The position numbers were made by a program, and so were the translations under genes. Source: Candidatus Binatia bacterium (GTDB taxonomy: Bacteria; Desulfobacterota; Binatia; Bin18). From it: a DNA stretch of 64,000 nucleotides. The first letter of the stretch is position 1. The number at the start of each line of letters is the position of its first letter. The stretch is from the NCBI GenBank assembly GCA_951812575.1, contig OX638322.1, positions 1,735,925 to 1,799,924 of the forward strand, given 5' to 3'. Positions 8,866 through 16,849 of this stretch are shown piece after piece. The notes beneath the pieces are model-generated. The model was not told where the DNA came from. It worked only from the letters and a program-made list of their open reading frames with translations, and made no database searches.

Positions 8866-8918
8866 AAAGAGTAAACGTGCCAACAACTATGTAGATTTGG
8901 AGGGCACGTTTACTCTTT
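8866..8918 (+). repeat. Palindromic repeat copy 3
   Basis: 53 nt. Left arm AAAGAGTAAACGTGCC, right arm GGCACGTTTACTCTTT, perfect. The consensus GTCC/GGAC at the inner end is GCC/GGC in both arms. Sits between the acyl-CoA dehydrogenase stop (8920) and the SDR start (8820) within one operon. Confidence 0.92.
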
Positions 8919-8919
8919 C

Positions 8920-10104
8920 TCAGCCTTTTGGCAGCCCGAGCACCCGATCGCCCAAGATATTCTTCTGTATTTCCGAGGTTCCGCCCCCAATCGTCAGCAG
9001 GCGGTACCATAACGCGGCACGTGGCCAGCGGCCATTATCAATCGTATAGGGTGAGCCTTGCTCCAGTTGGGCATACGGCCCGAGCAACTCGGTGGCAAAC
9101 CGGGCGAGTCGCATATTGAGTTCCGAGCCGGCGAGTTTATTGACCGACCCCTCCGGTCCGGGCGGATTGCCTTTGAGGCGTTTACTGAAGCCGCGGAACA
9201 TATTGTAGGTGATGGCTTTGCATTCAATGGCAAACTGCGCCAATTGCTGCCGCACGGCCGGGTCCTCACAGGCGGGCTGGCCGTTGATTTCCAGCTCTTT
9301 ACTCACCTTGAGCAACTCGGAGAACTGACGGTGGACGGGCAATCCTGATCCAATCCCGGCGCGTTCGTGCATCAGGGTGGTAACCAGGACTTTCCAGCCT
9401 TCATTTTTGGGCCCAATCAGATTGGTCTTGGGAACCCGGACTTCCTCAAAAAAGACCTCATTGAACTCGGAATCACCCGTAATCTGGACCAGCGGTCGAA
9501 CCGTCACTCCCGGCGTTTTCATATCCACGGCCAGGCAGCTGATCCCCCGATGTTTGGGCGCGTCGGGGTCGGTACGGACGAAGAGCTGGATGAAATCCGC
9601 CCGGTGGGCAAAGCTGGTCCAGACTTTCTGGCCATTGATCACAAAATAGTCGCCGTCTTCTACGGCCCGCGTCTGCATAGAAGCCAGGTCAGACCCCGCC
9701 CCTGGCTCAGACAGTCCCTCGCACCAGATTTCGTCGCCCGACAGAATCCGGGGCAGATAGCGTTGCTTTTGCTCTTCGGTCCCCCAGTGAATCAGGGTCG
9801 GACCCGACATCATCAGCCCGAGCGTATTGGCGAAGCGTGGGGCGTGGGCTCTGTTCAATTCCTGATTGAAGATGAACATTTCCATGAGGCTGGCATTGCG
9901 CCCACCATATTCCTCTGGCCAGTGGATACCCACCCAGCGGTCCTGGTGAGCGGTTTTCTGCCACGCCCGCTGATACTCAAAGCGCGCGTCCGCGTCGATA
10001 TCATCGAAATGCTTGGGGTCGTAGCCGGCCGGCAGATGGCTTTGGAGCCACGCCCGTAACTCTTGCCGAAAAGCCTCCTCTTCCGGGGTGAAGTTGAAAT
10101 CCAT
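8920..10104 (-). CDS. Acyl-CoA dehydrogenase
   Basis: 394 residues, full length for the FAD-dependent family that introduces the alpha-beta double bond in acyl-CoA esters. Visible motifs: EGLSEPGAGSDLASMQTRA (FAD/substrate-binding signature), the catalytic-base helix region near the end, and IGGGTSEIQKNILGDRVLGLP (C-terminal signature). The long N-terminal helical part (FTPEEEAFRQELRAWLQSHL) is of the FadE17/FadE18-like sort seen in steroid and branched-chain degradation. First gene of a two-gene operon with the SDR. The stop abuts palindromic repeat copy 3. Confidence 0.93.
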   Translation of the reverse strand: MDFNFTPEEEAFRQELRAWLQSHLPAGYDPKHFDDIDADARFEYQRAWQKTAHQDRWVGIHWPEEYGGRNASLMEMFIFNQELNRAHAPRFANTLGLMMSGPTLIHWGTEEQKQRYLPRILSGDEIWCEGLSEPGAGSDLASMQTRAVEDGDYFVINGQKVWTSFAHRADFIQLFVRTDPDAPKHRGISCLAVDMKTPGVTVRPLVQITGDSEFNEVFFEEVRVPKTNLIGPKNEGWKVLVTTLMHERAGIGSGLPVHRQFSELLKVSKELEINGQPACEDPAVRQQLAQFAIECKAITYNMFRGFSKRLKGNPPGPEGSVNKLAGSELNMRLARFATELLGPYAQLEQGSPYTIDNGRWPRAALWYRLLTIGGGTSEIQKNILGDRVLGLPKG

Positions 10105-10194
10105 TCCAGTCTCCTTATGCGCCCTAACTTAACCGCTTCATATCTGGGGGTAAAGAGATTGGGGGGACGCGGGTGGGCCGTGAATGAAAACGGA

Positions 10195-10425
10195 CTAGGT
10201 TTCGGGATAGATCTGTTCGAGCTGCGCCATGAGGGCGGCCTGCGTGCCGGGCGGAGGCACTGCTTCCTGTGCGTGGTCTTCAGCATCCGACGCGGGTTTT
10301 TCGGCACGGGCCTTTTGCAACCGGGCGATTTCCCGGTCTCTGGCAGCCAGTTGCCGGCGTAGATCATAAACCAGAGCTACCAGTTGGCCGTGTGATAAGG
10401 CAGTTACGTCAGACTCGGGTTCCAC
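10195..10425 (-). CDS. Small hypothetical coiled-coil protein
   Basis: 76 residues with a GTG start. The segment VALVYDLRRQLAARDREIARLQKA has heptad spacing of Leu/Val/Ile typical of a short coiled coil; the rest is Ala/Glu/Pro-rich and probably disordered. It has a possible ribosome site (AAAAAAGG). No family recognised. It lies between the acyl-CoA dehydrogenase start and the divergent amgK-like gene. It could be a fortuitous frame, but no gene competes for the stretch. Confidence 0.4.
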   Translation of the reverse strand: MEPESDVTALSHGQLVALVYDLRRQLAARDREIARLQKARAEKPASDAEDHAQEAVPPPGTQAALMAQLEQIYPET

Positions 10426-10477
10426 GGCCTTTTTTCATCACAGGCGTGAACCGTTTGCAACGCAACTCTGCTCATTT

Positions 10478-11590
10478 TTGACAAGTCCTTACCCGCTTGC
10501 TACCTCGTCAGCTATGGATGCGACACTGCGTACTGCGCTTGACACTGCCGTTGCGGAAAAATGGGGACGAGAGACTCGGATTACGCGGATTGATCCATTA
10601 GCTGGGGACGCGTCAAGTCGGAGTTATGTACGGCTGTCTCTCGGCGGTGGCGGCCCGGATTCGGCGGTCGTTATGCTTCTGGCCGGAAGCGGTCTCGCGC
10701 TCTCCTCGGACGAACTCGCCGTGTTCGACGAACCCCTCAAGGAACTGCCCTATCTCAATGTGCATGCTTTTCTTGAGCCCCTAGGAGTGAGCATTCCAGA
10801 GCTCTACGTGGATGGCTATCAGGACAGTTTTCTCCTCCTGGAAGACATTGGCGACCTGCCCTTACGTGATGCCGTCCAGGGCCTGCCGTACGCCGAGGTG
10901 GAACAGTGGTATCGGCGAGCCATCGATCAGTTGCTGCTCATCCAAATCGAGGGCACTCGTCAGAGAAACGAGCGATGCATTGCCTTTCAGCAGCGCTTTG
11001 ATAAGCGCCTCTTCTTGTGGGAATTCGAGCACTTTGTCGAGTGGGGTCTGGACAAGCGTGGCCAGAGATCCCTCTCTCCGACAGAGACTCATACCCTGAG
11101 CGGCATCTTTGAGGACATCGCCACCCGTCTCGACCGGGCCACCTTTTTTCTCAATCACCGCGATTACCACAGTTGGAATCTATTCGTGCAGCAGGAGCGC
11201 ATTCGGGTGATCGATTTTCAGGATGCCCTGCTCGCCCCGGCCACCTACGATCTCGCCACGCTGCTCAACGACCGGGATACACCGGAAGTCGTCTCCCCGG
11301 AGTTGGAAGAGACGCTGGTCAATTACTACCACGAGTCGTGGAACCACACCGGTGGTGAGCCGCTATCGTCTGAATACGTGTGGGACGAGTATAATCTGTG
11401 CCTGCTCCAAAAGGCCTGTAAGGTTGTCGGTCGGTTCTATTATTTGGAATTGGAAAAAGGCAAGAGCGGCTATACGCGCTATATTCCGCCGACACTGGCC
11501 ACGATCCGCCGGGTATTGGGTCGTCTGCCACAATATCGGTCCCTGCAAGACATTCTGGCGGAGCACTTTCCAGAGCACTTCTCAGAATAA
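10478..11590 (+). CDS. amgK: AmgK-like sugar kinase (APH-fold phosphotransferase)
   Basis: 370 residues from a TTG at 10478; an ATG at 10514 (MDATLRTALDTAV) is an equally likely start, neither having a good ribosome site. APH fold: the catalytic loop is NHRDYHSWNLF and the metal-binding motif is VIDFQDALLAPATYDLATLL. Proteins of this sort with a MurU-type partner are N-acetylmuramate/N-acetylglucosamine anomeric kinases of the cell-wall recycling bypass. The expected partner is present, but about 5 kb downstream (16850) on the other side of an inserted island. An antibiotic-resistance role is unlikely. Confidence 0.75.
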   Translation: MTSPYPLATSSAMDATLRTALDTAVAEKWGRETRITRIDPLAGDASSRSYVRLSLGGGGPDSAVVMLLAGSGLALSSDELAVFDEPLKELPYLNVHAFLEPLGVSIPELYVDGYQDSFLLLEDIGDLPLRDAVQGLPYAEVEQWYRRAIDQLLLIQIEGTRQRNERCIAFQQRFDKRLFLWEFEHFVEWGLDKRGQRSLSPTETHTLSGIFEDIATRLDRATFFLNHRDYHSWNLFVQQERIRVIDFQDALLAPATYDLATLLNDRDTPEVVSPELEETLVNYYHESWNHTGGEPLSSEYVWDEYNLCLLQKACKVVGRFYYLELEKGKSGYTRYIPPTLATIRRVLGRLPQYRSLQDILAEHFPEHFSE

Positions 11591-11860
11591 ACAGACACCC
11601 AATGGATATATAAATTCTATTACAGAATATAGAACTCTTCCCTAAGATATTGTTATTTCTGATAATTCTCAGAATCTCGACTATATCTATTTGAGTCCAG
11701 TACTCTGACAGATAGCCGAAGAGCATTTATAAATCCCTGATAAATCAAATCTTTTCCATTTTCCCGAATATTAAGGTCAATTGAGGAACTTTTCCTATAA
11801 TAGAAAATCCATTAAATAGCGGATAAGATGTAGACTAATGAATTGCGGGAGGACCCTATA
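11591..11860 (+). other. AT-rich non-coding gap at the left edge of the island
   Basis: 270 nt with no supported gene and a sharp fall in GC compared with the amgK side. A TATAAT at 11796-11801 lies 60 nt before the precursor start, but there is no good -35 hexamer 16-18 nt upstream, so a promoter is only suggested. No terminator after amgK and no obvious direct repeat with the right edge near 16760-16849. Confidence 0.5.
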
Positions 11861-12040
11861 ATGAAAGAAGATACCTCACATACCGAAGAGCCGTCCATCA
11901 TTCCCGATCTTACAGAAATAGACACGAGTACACTTTCAAGTCCTACGCTCGCCAGACTGATTGAGGAGGTGCGTAATGAAGAATCGCCCGAAACGCACGC
12001 CTACAATCGGACACATAATCGCCACAACCGGGGCCGTTGA
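11861..12040 (+). CDS. RiPP precursor peptide with three aromatic-Asn-Arg triads
   Basis: 59 residues. ATG 11861 follows GGGAGGA at the right distance; an in-frame TTG at 11843 is rejected. The leader is acidic and contains DLTEIDTSTLSSPTLARLIEEV, which resembles the leader helix of FxsA-type precursors. The C-terminus is ETHAYNRTHNRHNRGR: three triads Tyr48-Asn-Arg50, His52-Asn-Arg54, His55-Asn-Arg57. Three-residue cyclophane RiPPs (triceptides) are built on aromatic-X-X triads with a bond from the aromatic ring to the beta-carbon of the third residue. The stop TGA overlaps the TTG start of the maturase (TTGA, 12037-12040). I recall a named family (YhhABC) of cyclophane peptides that may correspond to this layout, but cannot verify it. 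Confidence 0.85.
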   Translation: MKEDTSHTEEPSIIPDLTEIDTSTLSSPTLARLIEEVRNEESPETHAYNRTHNRHNRGR

Positions 12041-13197
12041 ATAAGAAGGTCTCCGAGGGCCACAATGTGATAGCAATTGATACGGTCCTCGTAAAAGTTG
12101 CCAGCCGCTGCAATATCAACTGTCGGTACTGCTATATCTACAATATGGGAGATACGCGTTGGGCTACTATGCCCAAACGAATCTCCCATGCAACGATTAC
12201 AGCGTTAGCCAAGGCCCTAGGAGATTTGTCTCGTGCGCAACAACGCCGCTTTGCAGTCGTCTTCCACGGTGGTGAGCCGTTATTGCTTGGCCCCAAGAAA
12301 CTTGGGGTCCTCCTCGCCGCGCTCCGCAGAGCCCTGCCCAGCGATTATCCCTTTAGCCTGCAAACCAATGGCATGCTTATTACCCAAGAGATTCTTGACC
12401 TTTGCTCAGAGTATCGTACGAGCTTAGGAGTCAGCATTGACGGACCACCGGATGTTAACGACCGTTATCGAATAGATCACGAGGGCAAGGGGACCCATAA
12501 GAAAGTTCTCGAAGGTATCGAAAAGCTCCAGAATCATCGGGACTCTGACTTTCTTTATACTGGTCTATTGGCCGTTATTGATCCAGAGTCAGACCCCTGT
12601 GAAGTCTATAATTTTTTCAAGACACTCAACGCTCCAAGCCTCGATCTCCTTTATCGAGACGGCAATCACTCGCGGCTGCCCTATAGCAAAGCGTCTTTTC
12701 AATCTACTGAAAACGGGCGGTGGCTCGCCCAGTTTTTGGATATCTATCTAGCGGACAAAAAACCGCTCAAGGTTCGTTTGCTTGATGATATGATCAAGCT
12801 TGTATTGGGTGGTTGTGGAACGAAAGAAGGAATAGGGGCGAACGATTTTGGAATCATCGTTATCGATACTGACGGTTCTGTGACGAAAAATGACACCTTA
12901 AAGAGTACATTTAACGGGGCTGATCGTTTTACCAGGCGGTGGTCCGTTTTCACCAACGACCTTACTGAGGTCGCGAATTCGTCCGAGTTTTTAGCGTATC
13001 ATACGCTCCAACGCCCGACGGCTTCCGCCTGCCTATCTTGCCCAGAGCTGAGTATCTGTGGTGGTGGGATGCTTGTTAATAGATGGCGTGATGATAGCGG
13101 CTATCACAACCCATCAGTATACTGTGCCGATCAACTCTTTCTGATCGGACATATACGCAACCGTGTAGCAGACCTTCTCGTTTCACACGAGGTATGA
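12037..13197 (+). CDS. Radical SAM/SPASM peptide maturase, cyclophane-forming type
   Basis: 386 residues from a TTG start overlapping the precursor stop. The [4Fe-4S]-SAM motif is SRCNINCRYCY (Cys25, Cys29, Cys32). FHGGEPLLLGPKKLGVLL is the glycine-rich SAM-binding strand in the form typical of FxsB-like maturases. The C-terminal half has SPASM-type cysteines: GGCG, ACLSCPELSICGGG and VYCADQ. In this family the enzyme crosslinks an aromatic side chain to a backbone-adjacent carbon two residues on. FxsB relatives often carry a fused HExxH domain; here that domain is encoded separately two genes downstream. Overlaps the next gene as ATGA. Confidence 0.9.
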   Translation: MNKKVSEGHNVIAIDTVLVKVASRCNINCRYCYIYNMGDTRWATMPKRISHATITALAKALGDLSRAQQRRFAVVFHGGEPLLLGPKKLGVLLAALRRALPSDYPFSLQTNGMLITQEILDLCSEYRTSLGVSIDGPPDVNDRYRIDHEGKGTHKKVLEGIEKLQNHRDSDFLYTGLLAVIDPESDPCEVYNFFKTLNAPSLDLLYRDGNHSRLPYSKASFQSTENGRWLAQFLDIYLADKKPLKVRLLDDMIKLVLGGCGTKEGIGANDFGIIVIDTDGSVTKNDTLKSTFNGADRFTRRWSVFTNDLTEVANSSEFLAYHTLQRPTASACLSCPELSICGGGMLVNRWRDDSGYHNPSVYCADQLFLIGHIRNRVADLLVSHEV

Positions 13198-13787
13198 ATA
13201 CACCACTGATGCTCACCGCGGCTGAAGTATCTTCCAAGCCGTTCCCGTATTTCGTTTCTCCTGAAGCTCTTCAGCCGGATGCTAGTCAGAGTATCTTAGC
13301 CTGGCTAGAAACCGATGTTCCATGGCAATTGGTCAAGACCGACTTCTATGAACAATTTGAATTCAGCCTGTGGGATGTTCGCTTGCCTCGGAGTCTCAAC
13401 TTTTTACGTTCTCCTTTTTTTCTGACATCCATCAAAAAGCGTCTTGAGGAGGTATTTGAGGTAGATTTGAAAGATCACCCGGACATCACAGCACATAGGC
13501 TTATTCCTGGACAACGTATCCGACTTCATAATGATTTTATTCCCGGTGCCGAGACCCATCGCCTACTCATACAACTCAACAATGGTTGGCAGGACGAAAA
13601 TGGCGGACTCTTACTCTTCTTTCATAGTGACGATCCCGCCGATATCCACAAGATTTTCCGCCCCCAACACAATAGCGCGGTAGGCTTCGCTCTTACACAG
13701 AACTCGTACCATGCCGTCTCAACTATTCACGCTGGTACGCGTTTTACGCTTGTCTATTCATTTATCGAGAGGAGTGGAGGTGGCTAA
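13194..13787 (+). CDS. 2OG-Fe(II) oxygenase of the RiPP cluster
   Basis: 197 residues. Facial-triad motif H-x-D at His112/Asp114 (IRLHNDF), distal His173 (NSYHAVSTI) and the 2-oxoglutarate-anchoring Arg183 (TRFTLVYSF), the prolyl-hydroxylase-like double-stranded beta-helix layout. Translationally coupled to the maturase (ATGA overlap), so it most likely hydroxylates or otherwise oxidises the crosslinked peptide. NCBI names a family of cyclophane-peptide 2OG oxygenases (YhhC, from memory); the assignment needs a profile search. Which residue is oxidised is unknown. Confidence 0.82.
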   Translation: MNTPLMLTAAEVSSKPFPYFVSPEALQPDASQSILAWLETDVPWQLVKTDFYEQFEFSLWDVRLPRSLNFLRSPFFLTSIKKRLEEVFEVDLKDHPDITAHRLIPGQRIRLHNDFIPGAETHRLLIQLNNGWQDENGGLLLFFHSDDPADIHKIFRPQHNSAVGFALTQNSYHAVSTIHAGTRFTLVYSFIERSGGG

Positions 13788-14646
13788 TCTTCTTCAGAGT
13801 ATCCGAACGGTCTTGAAGAACCGCTCTACTCCGCTGTGGTTCCCCGGCTTAACTGCTCCACTTACGGCACGACGGTGGCGAGCACTGCACCAACAGACGG
13901 CTATAACAAAAAATAATTATGGGACGAGTCGCGTTCGTGCTGGCAACGCAGGAGCGCCCCGTCATATTGTAGAGAGCTTGTTGGTGAGTCCTCACATAGA
14001 AGACACCGCATCAACTATGTTGATCGAAATTCTTCCAGGAAATGATCGTCGCAAATATCAGGAGATGGGACTTACCTTCTATTCGGTGGCTGAGTTGAAG
14101 ACGTCTACCATCTTCGATTGCTTACGAGATGCAATCCACATTCTAGCCCATGTGCCAACGTTGCAGAAAACGGTGGACTCGCTGGTTAGAGTTTGTCATA
14201 TTCTCAAGCCTGAAGACGATGACTATGATGTGAGTCATAGTGACCCATACGTCCCCTTTTCCATATTTATCTCGATCCCACAGCAACGAAAGGCGAACTG
14301 TGAGCTGCGTATTGCCGAGTCCATCGTGCATGAAGCAATGCATCTCCATCTCACACTTCTCGAACAGACCCTACCCTTGATTCGTCCGTCTGATGACACT
14401 TATTTCTCTCCCTGGAAAGGAGAGCTTCGATCACCCCAGGGCATCTTGCATGCCCTCTATGTTTTTCGAGTGATCGATCAGTTTCTCGAACAGTTATTAA
14501 CTCTGTCAATCTGGTCTTCAGAGAGTGTAGATTATATGTGCAATCGGCGTACCGAAGTCGAGCAACAGATTCGACACGTTGAGCCATTCGCAGACTGTTC
14601 AGCTTTGACAGAACTGGGAACCTATCTTGTACGAAGGCTTCTCTAA
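13780..14646 (+). CDS. HExxH-type peptide-hydroxylase-like protein
   Basis: 288 residues from GTG 13780, which has AGGAG upstream and overlaps the 2OG-oxygenase stop by 8 nt; the longer frame from 13711 lies inside that gene. HEAMH at residues 184-188, then a Trp-Lys-Gly-Glu-Leu-Arg stretch (FSPWKGELRSPQ) and a possible third ligand His224 in GILHALYVF. This is the pattern of the HExxH domain fused to FxsB-like maturases, reported to act as 2-oxoglutarate-dependent peptide beta-hydroxylases rather than proteases. The standalone form beside a classical 2OG oxygenase is notable. Converges on the Septu genes with 12 nt between the stops. Confidence 0.8.
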   Translation: MANLLQSIRTVLKNRSTPLWFPGLTAPLTARRWRALHQQTAITKNNYGTSRVRAGNAGAPRHIVESLLVSPHIEDTASTMLIEILPGNDRRKYQEMGLTFYSVAELKTSTIFDCLRDAIHILAHVPTLQKTVDSLVRVCHILKPEDDDYDVSHSDPYVPFSIFISIPQQRKANCELRIAESIVHEAMHLHLTLLEQTLPLIRPSDDTYFSPWKGELRSPQGILHALYVFRVIDQFLEQLLTLSIWSSESVDYMCNRRTEVEQQIRHVEPFADCSALTELGTYLVRRLL

Positions 14647-14658
14647 GGTATTTGTGAT

Positions 14659-15408
14659 TTAGGTACCAAGAAAGTCTTGGACCATAGAACTATATTCGGC
14701 ATTCGGACGAGTGGAAGCAGCAAGAAGCTCTCGTGCCGCCTTTACTTTAGAATCTGAGGGATCTTTTGCCCCCTCAACCAAATCCCGGATAGTCTTCAGT
14801 CCTTGCAACCTCTCTATCCGTTTCTCTTCTAAGGCATCCCTCCTCAATCCCATTCCTTTGATAGTCTCTCTCCCTACCTTTGTGAGATGATAAGGCGTCG
14901 CCCCCCGAAAGCGAATGTGCCTTCGAGGATCATCAATCGCCGGATTAACAAAGAGGGGCCGTTCGTCATCAATGTTATCGTGATGGCTGTGGGCGCGGGC
15001 ATCACGATTCTTGAGAGGAAACAGGTCCTTCTTGTAGCTCCGGTTACAGTCTGCACAACTGACAAGTAAGTTATTCCAATCGTACGCAAGCCAGTAATAT
15101 CCAGGATGTTCTACACGCTGTCCGTCCGTCTGTTTCACAGCTCCTTTTGGTCGATAATGTTCAACATCGCCGGGAGAAGTAGCGCGAAACTTCGATTCAC
15201 AGTAACAGCACTTTTCATACTGAGCGCGTAGCAGCGCCTTTTTAACTGTCTTCGACCCATAAATTTTGTTCTTAAATTTAAAACTCTTCCGTCCAGACCT
15301 ATAGTCCTCAGGACTATAATCATAGGCGGCACAATTCTCTTTGTTCTCTGCCGCACCTTTCTCTATAAGGGTCTTTGGTGGCTTGGCAGGATTCTTAATC
15401 TTAATCAT
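14659..15408 (-). CDS. ptuB: PtuB-like HNH endonuclease (Septu defence)
   Basis: 249 residues; the nuclease partner of the ATPase upstream. The HNH/zinc fold is readable: KCCYCES (Cys67, Cys70), DVEHYRPKG (Glu83-His84 catalytic region) and LLVSCADCNRSYKKDLFPL (Cys118, Cys121 and the Asn). Proteins of this TIGR02646/PtuB kind occur next to AAA ATPases in Septu and in some retrons; no reverse transcriptase is present here. Coupled to the ATPase by an ATGA overlap (15405-15408). Confidence 0.82.
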   Translation of the reverse strand: MIKIKNPAKPPKTLIEKGAAENKENCAAYDYSPEDYRSGRKSFKFKNKIYGSKTVKKALLRAQYEKCCYCESKFRATSPGDVEHYRPKGAVKQTDGQRVEHPGYYWLAYDWNNLLVSCADCNRSYKKDLFPLKNRDARAHSHHDNIDDERPLFVNPAIDDPRRHIRFRGATPYHLTKVGRETIKGMGLRRDALEEKRIERLQGLKTIRDLVEGAKDPSDSKVKAARELLAASTRPNAEYSSMVQDFLGT

Positions 15409-16754
15409 CCCTGATGGATATTCGATTGCTGGAGGAGGGCCTCTGCTTGCCGGATAATGTCCATTGTCTCAGTAGGAATATTATCTAGTTCTTCCTCTAA
15501 TTCTCTGAGCCGTTTCTTATCGGACGAGCTCTGTCTCAGCTTGTCTAGCAGCTTATTCCGCTCATCCCTCAATGCTTCGATACGAGGGCTCCGAGCGGAT
15601 ACACCGAAAAGATCACTGGTAAGAATCTGATCCGCCCTCCAGCTCTCTATGAATTGTGGTCGATTTTCAATTTTGATCTGACCTTTTTGCTCTTGTAGAA
15701 CTGCAAGGTTGGCGTCTGTGGCAGCCTGAACTATCAGGGGGCTATGCGCAGTGGCAATAAATTGAGTGTTTGGAAAGTTTTCGGTCAGGTTGGCTATAAT
15801 TTGGCGCTGCCAGCGTGGATGAAGATGAAGATCAATTTCATCTATCAATACAATAGCCGGCTCAGCCAAGGGGTTACTGCTTTCAGGAAACCGATCATAG
15901 AGCCGCCAAGCCAAATCAACTGTCCACGCCAGGGTTGTCTGGTATCCCAGGCTCAGGCCAGTGAGAGGTACACTTCCATAGGGGGTATGAAACTTGACAC
16001 CACCTTCCTCATCTGGGGCTCCACCTCTTGGTCCGAGAATTTCAATGTCGTCTTTAGTTGAGATATCAGGGAGAATAGTCGAGAGAATTTGTTTGACTTG
16101 TTCCAGACGCTTCTTATGGTAGCCCCTCCGTTTCACCGCGAGATAGTCGAGTTGGAGCAGCCTTTCCTCGGCATCGTAGAGCTCTGTCGAACCTGAGAAG
16201 AGCGAGGCCAGGGGATCCAAGAGTTCAGATTTTTCCAGGTTCGCACTACCCATACGGCGATCAGCACCGTAAGCAAAAATAGGCATATCCAGAGAATGGA
16301 GGTGACGAGGAATCTTCTTTCGCTCCTGTTTAAAATCTTCCAATTTCTGCCTTTTGCCTTGTATGCTGATTCCCGTGGTGATCTTTTGCCGTCTCTTTTC
16401 AGCTTTGGCCGATCCCAATTTCTGGTTGATACTTAAAGAAGCCTTAAGATTAAGACTCACTTTGTCTCCCGCTCGTAATAGAGAATCGAGCACCGGATTT
16501 TCTTCGTTAGCTAAGGCAGGTTCCATAGCTCTCGGCTCGTCATCGTTTTGAGCTCCAGCCGGAACGGGCCTCATCCATGCTAAGCATTGCAAGAGCGTCG
16601 TCTTGCCGACCCCATTGTCCCCCAGGAGTAAGGTCCATTGAGCCGGACGACCTTTCTCGTCTGTAAGTTCCAAGGTCTGGCGCTCGCCAAAACAGCGAAC
16701 ATTTTCCAGTTCGAGGGAACTGTAATAAATCAAAGGCTGTTCAGAAGAAGGCAC
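15405..16754 (-). CDS. ptuA: PtuA-like AAA ATPase (Septu defence)
   Basis: 449 residues; OLD/RecF-type ABC ATPase. Walker A GDNGVGKTT (45-53), ABC signature-like LTGLSLGYQT (about 264-273), Walker B IVLIDEID (301-308) followed by LHLHPRWQRQI, and the switch His in TAHSP (335-339). A lysine/arginine-rich coiled-coil insert spans about 115-150 and a second short one lies at the C-terminus (about 395-430). In Septu, PtuA senses infection and controls the HNH nuclease. AT-rich codon use shared with the neighbouring RiPP genes marks both as acquired. Confidence 0.82.
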   Translation of the reverse strand: MPSSEQPLIYYSSLELENVRCFGERQTLELTDEKGRPAQWTLLLGDNGVGKTTLLQCLAWMRPVPAGAQNDDEPRAMEPALANEENPVLDSLLRAGDKVSLNLKASLSINQKLGSAKAEKRRQKITTGISIQGKRQKLEDFKQERKKIPRHLHSLDMPIFAYGADRRMGSANLEKSELLDPLASLFSGSTELYDAEERLLQLDYLAVKRRGYHKKRLEQVKQILSTILPDISTKDDIEILGPRGGAPDEEGGVKFHTPYGSVPLTGLSLGYQTTLAWTVDLAWRLYDRFPESSNPLAEPAIVLIDEIDLHLHPRWQRQIIANLTENFPNTQFIATAHSPLIVQAATDANLAVLQEQKGQIKIENRPQFIESWRADQILTSDLFGVSARSPRIEALRDERNKLLDKLRQSSSDKKRLRELEEELDNIPTETMDIIRQAEALLQQSNIHQG

Positions 16755-16849
16755 GATACCCTACTCTTTTTCCCACTTTATGAATAACCTTACATACGAA
16801 AAGTAAAGAAGATGAATAGCACTCACTCCTTTAAACTCAAGAGGATTCC

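Noticed and set aside
7573..8874. Plus-strand frame of 433 codons
   Set aside because: Shadow of the SDR and FKBP genes and the terminator on the minus strand; no recognisable protein.
10478..11590. Aminoglycoside resistance phosphotransferase
   Set aside because: APH fold is shared with AmgK; a MurU-type partner gene in the same orientation favours cell-wall sugar recycling.
11781..11801. Sigma-70 promoter TTGAGG/TATAAT before the RiPP precursor
   Set aside because: Spacing between the hexamers is only 9 nt; the -10 alone is not enough in AT-rich DNA.
14659..16754. Retron with PtuAB effectors
   Set aside because: No reverse transcriptase gene or msr/msd-like region adjoins the pair in the window.
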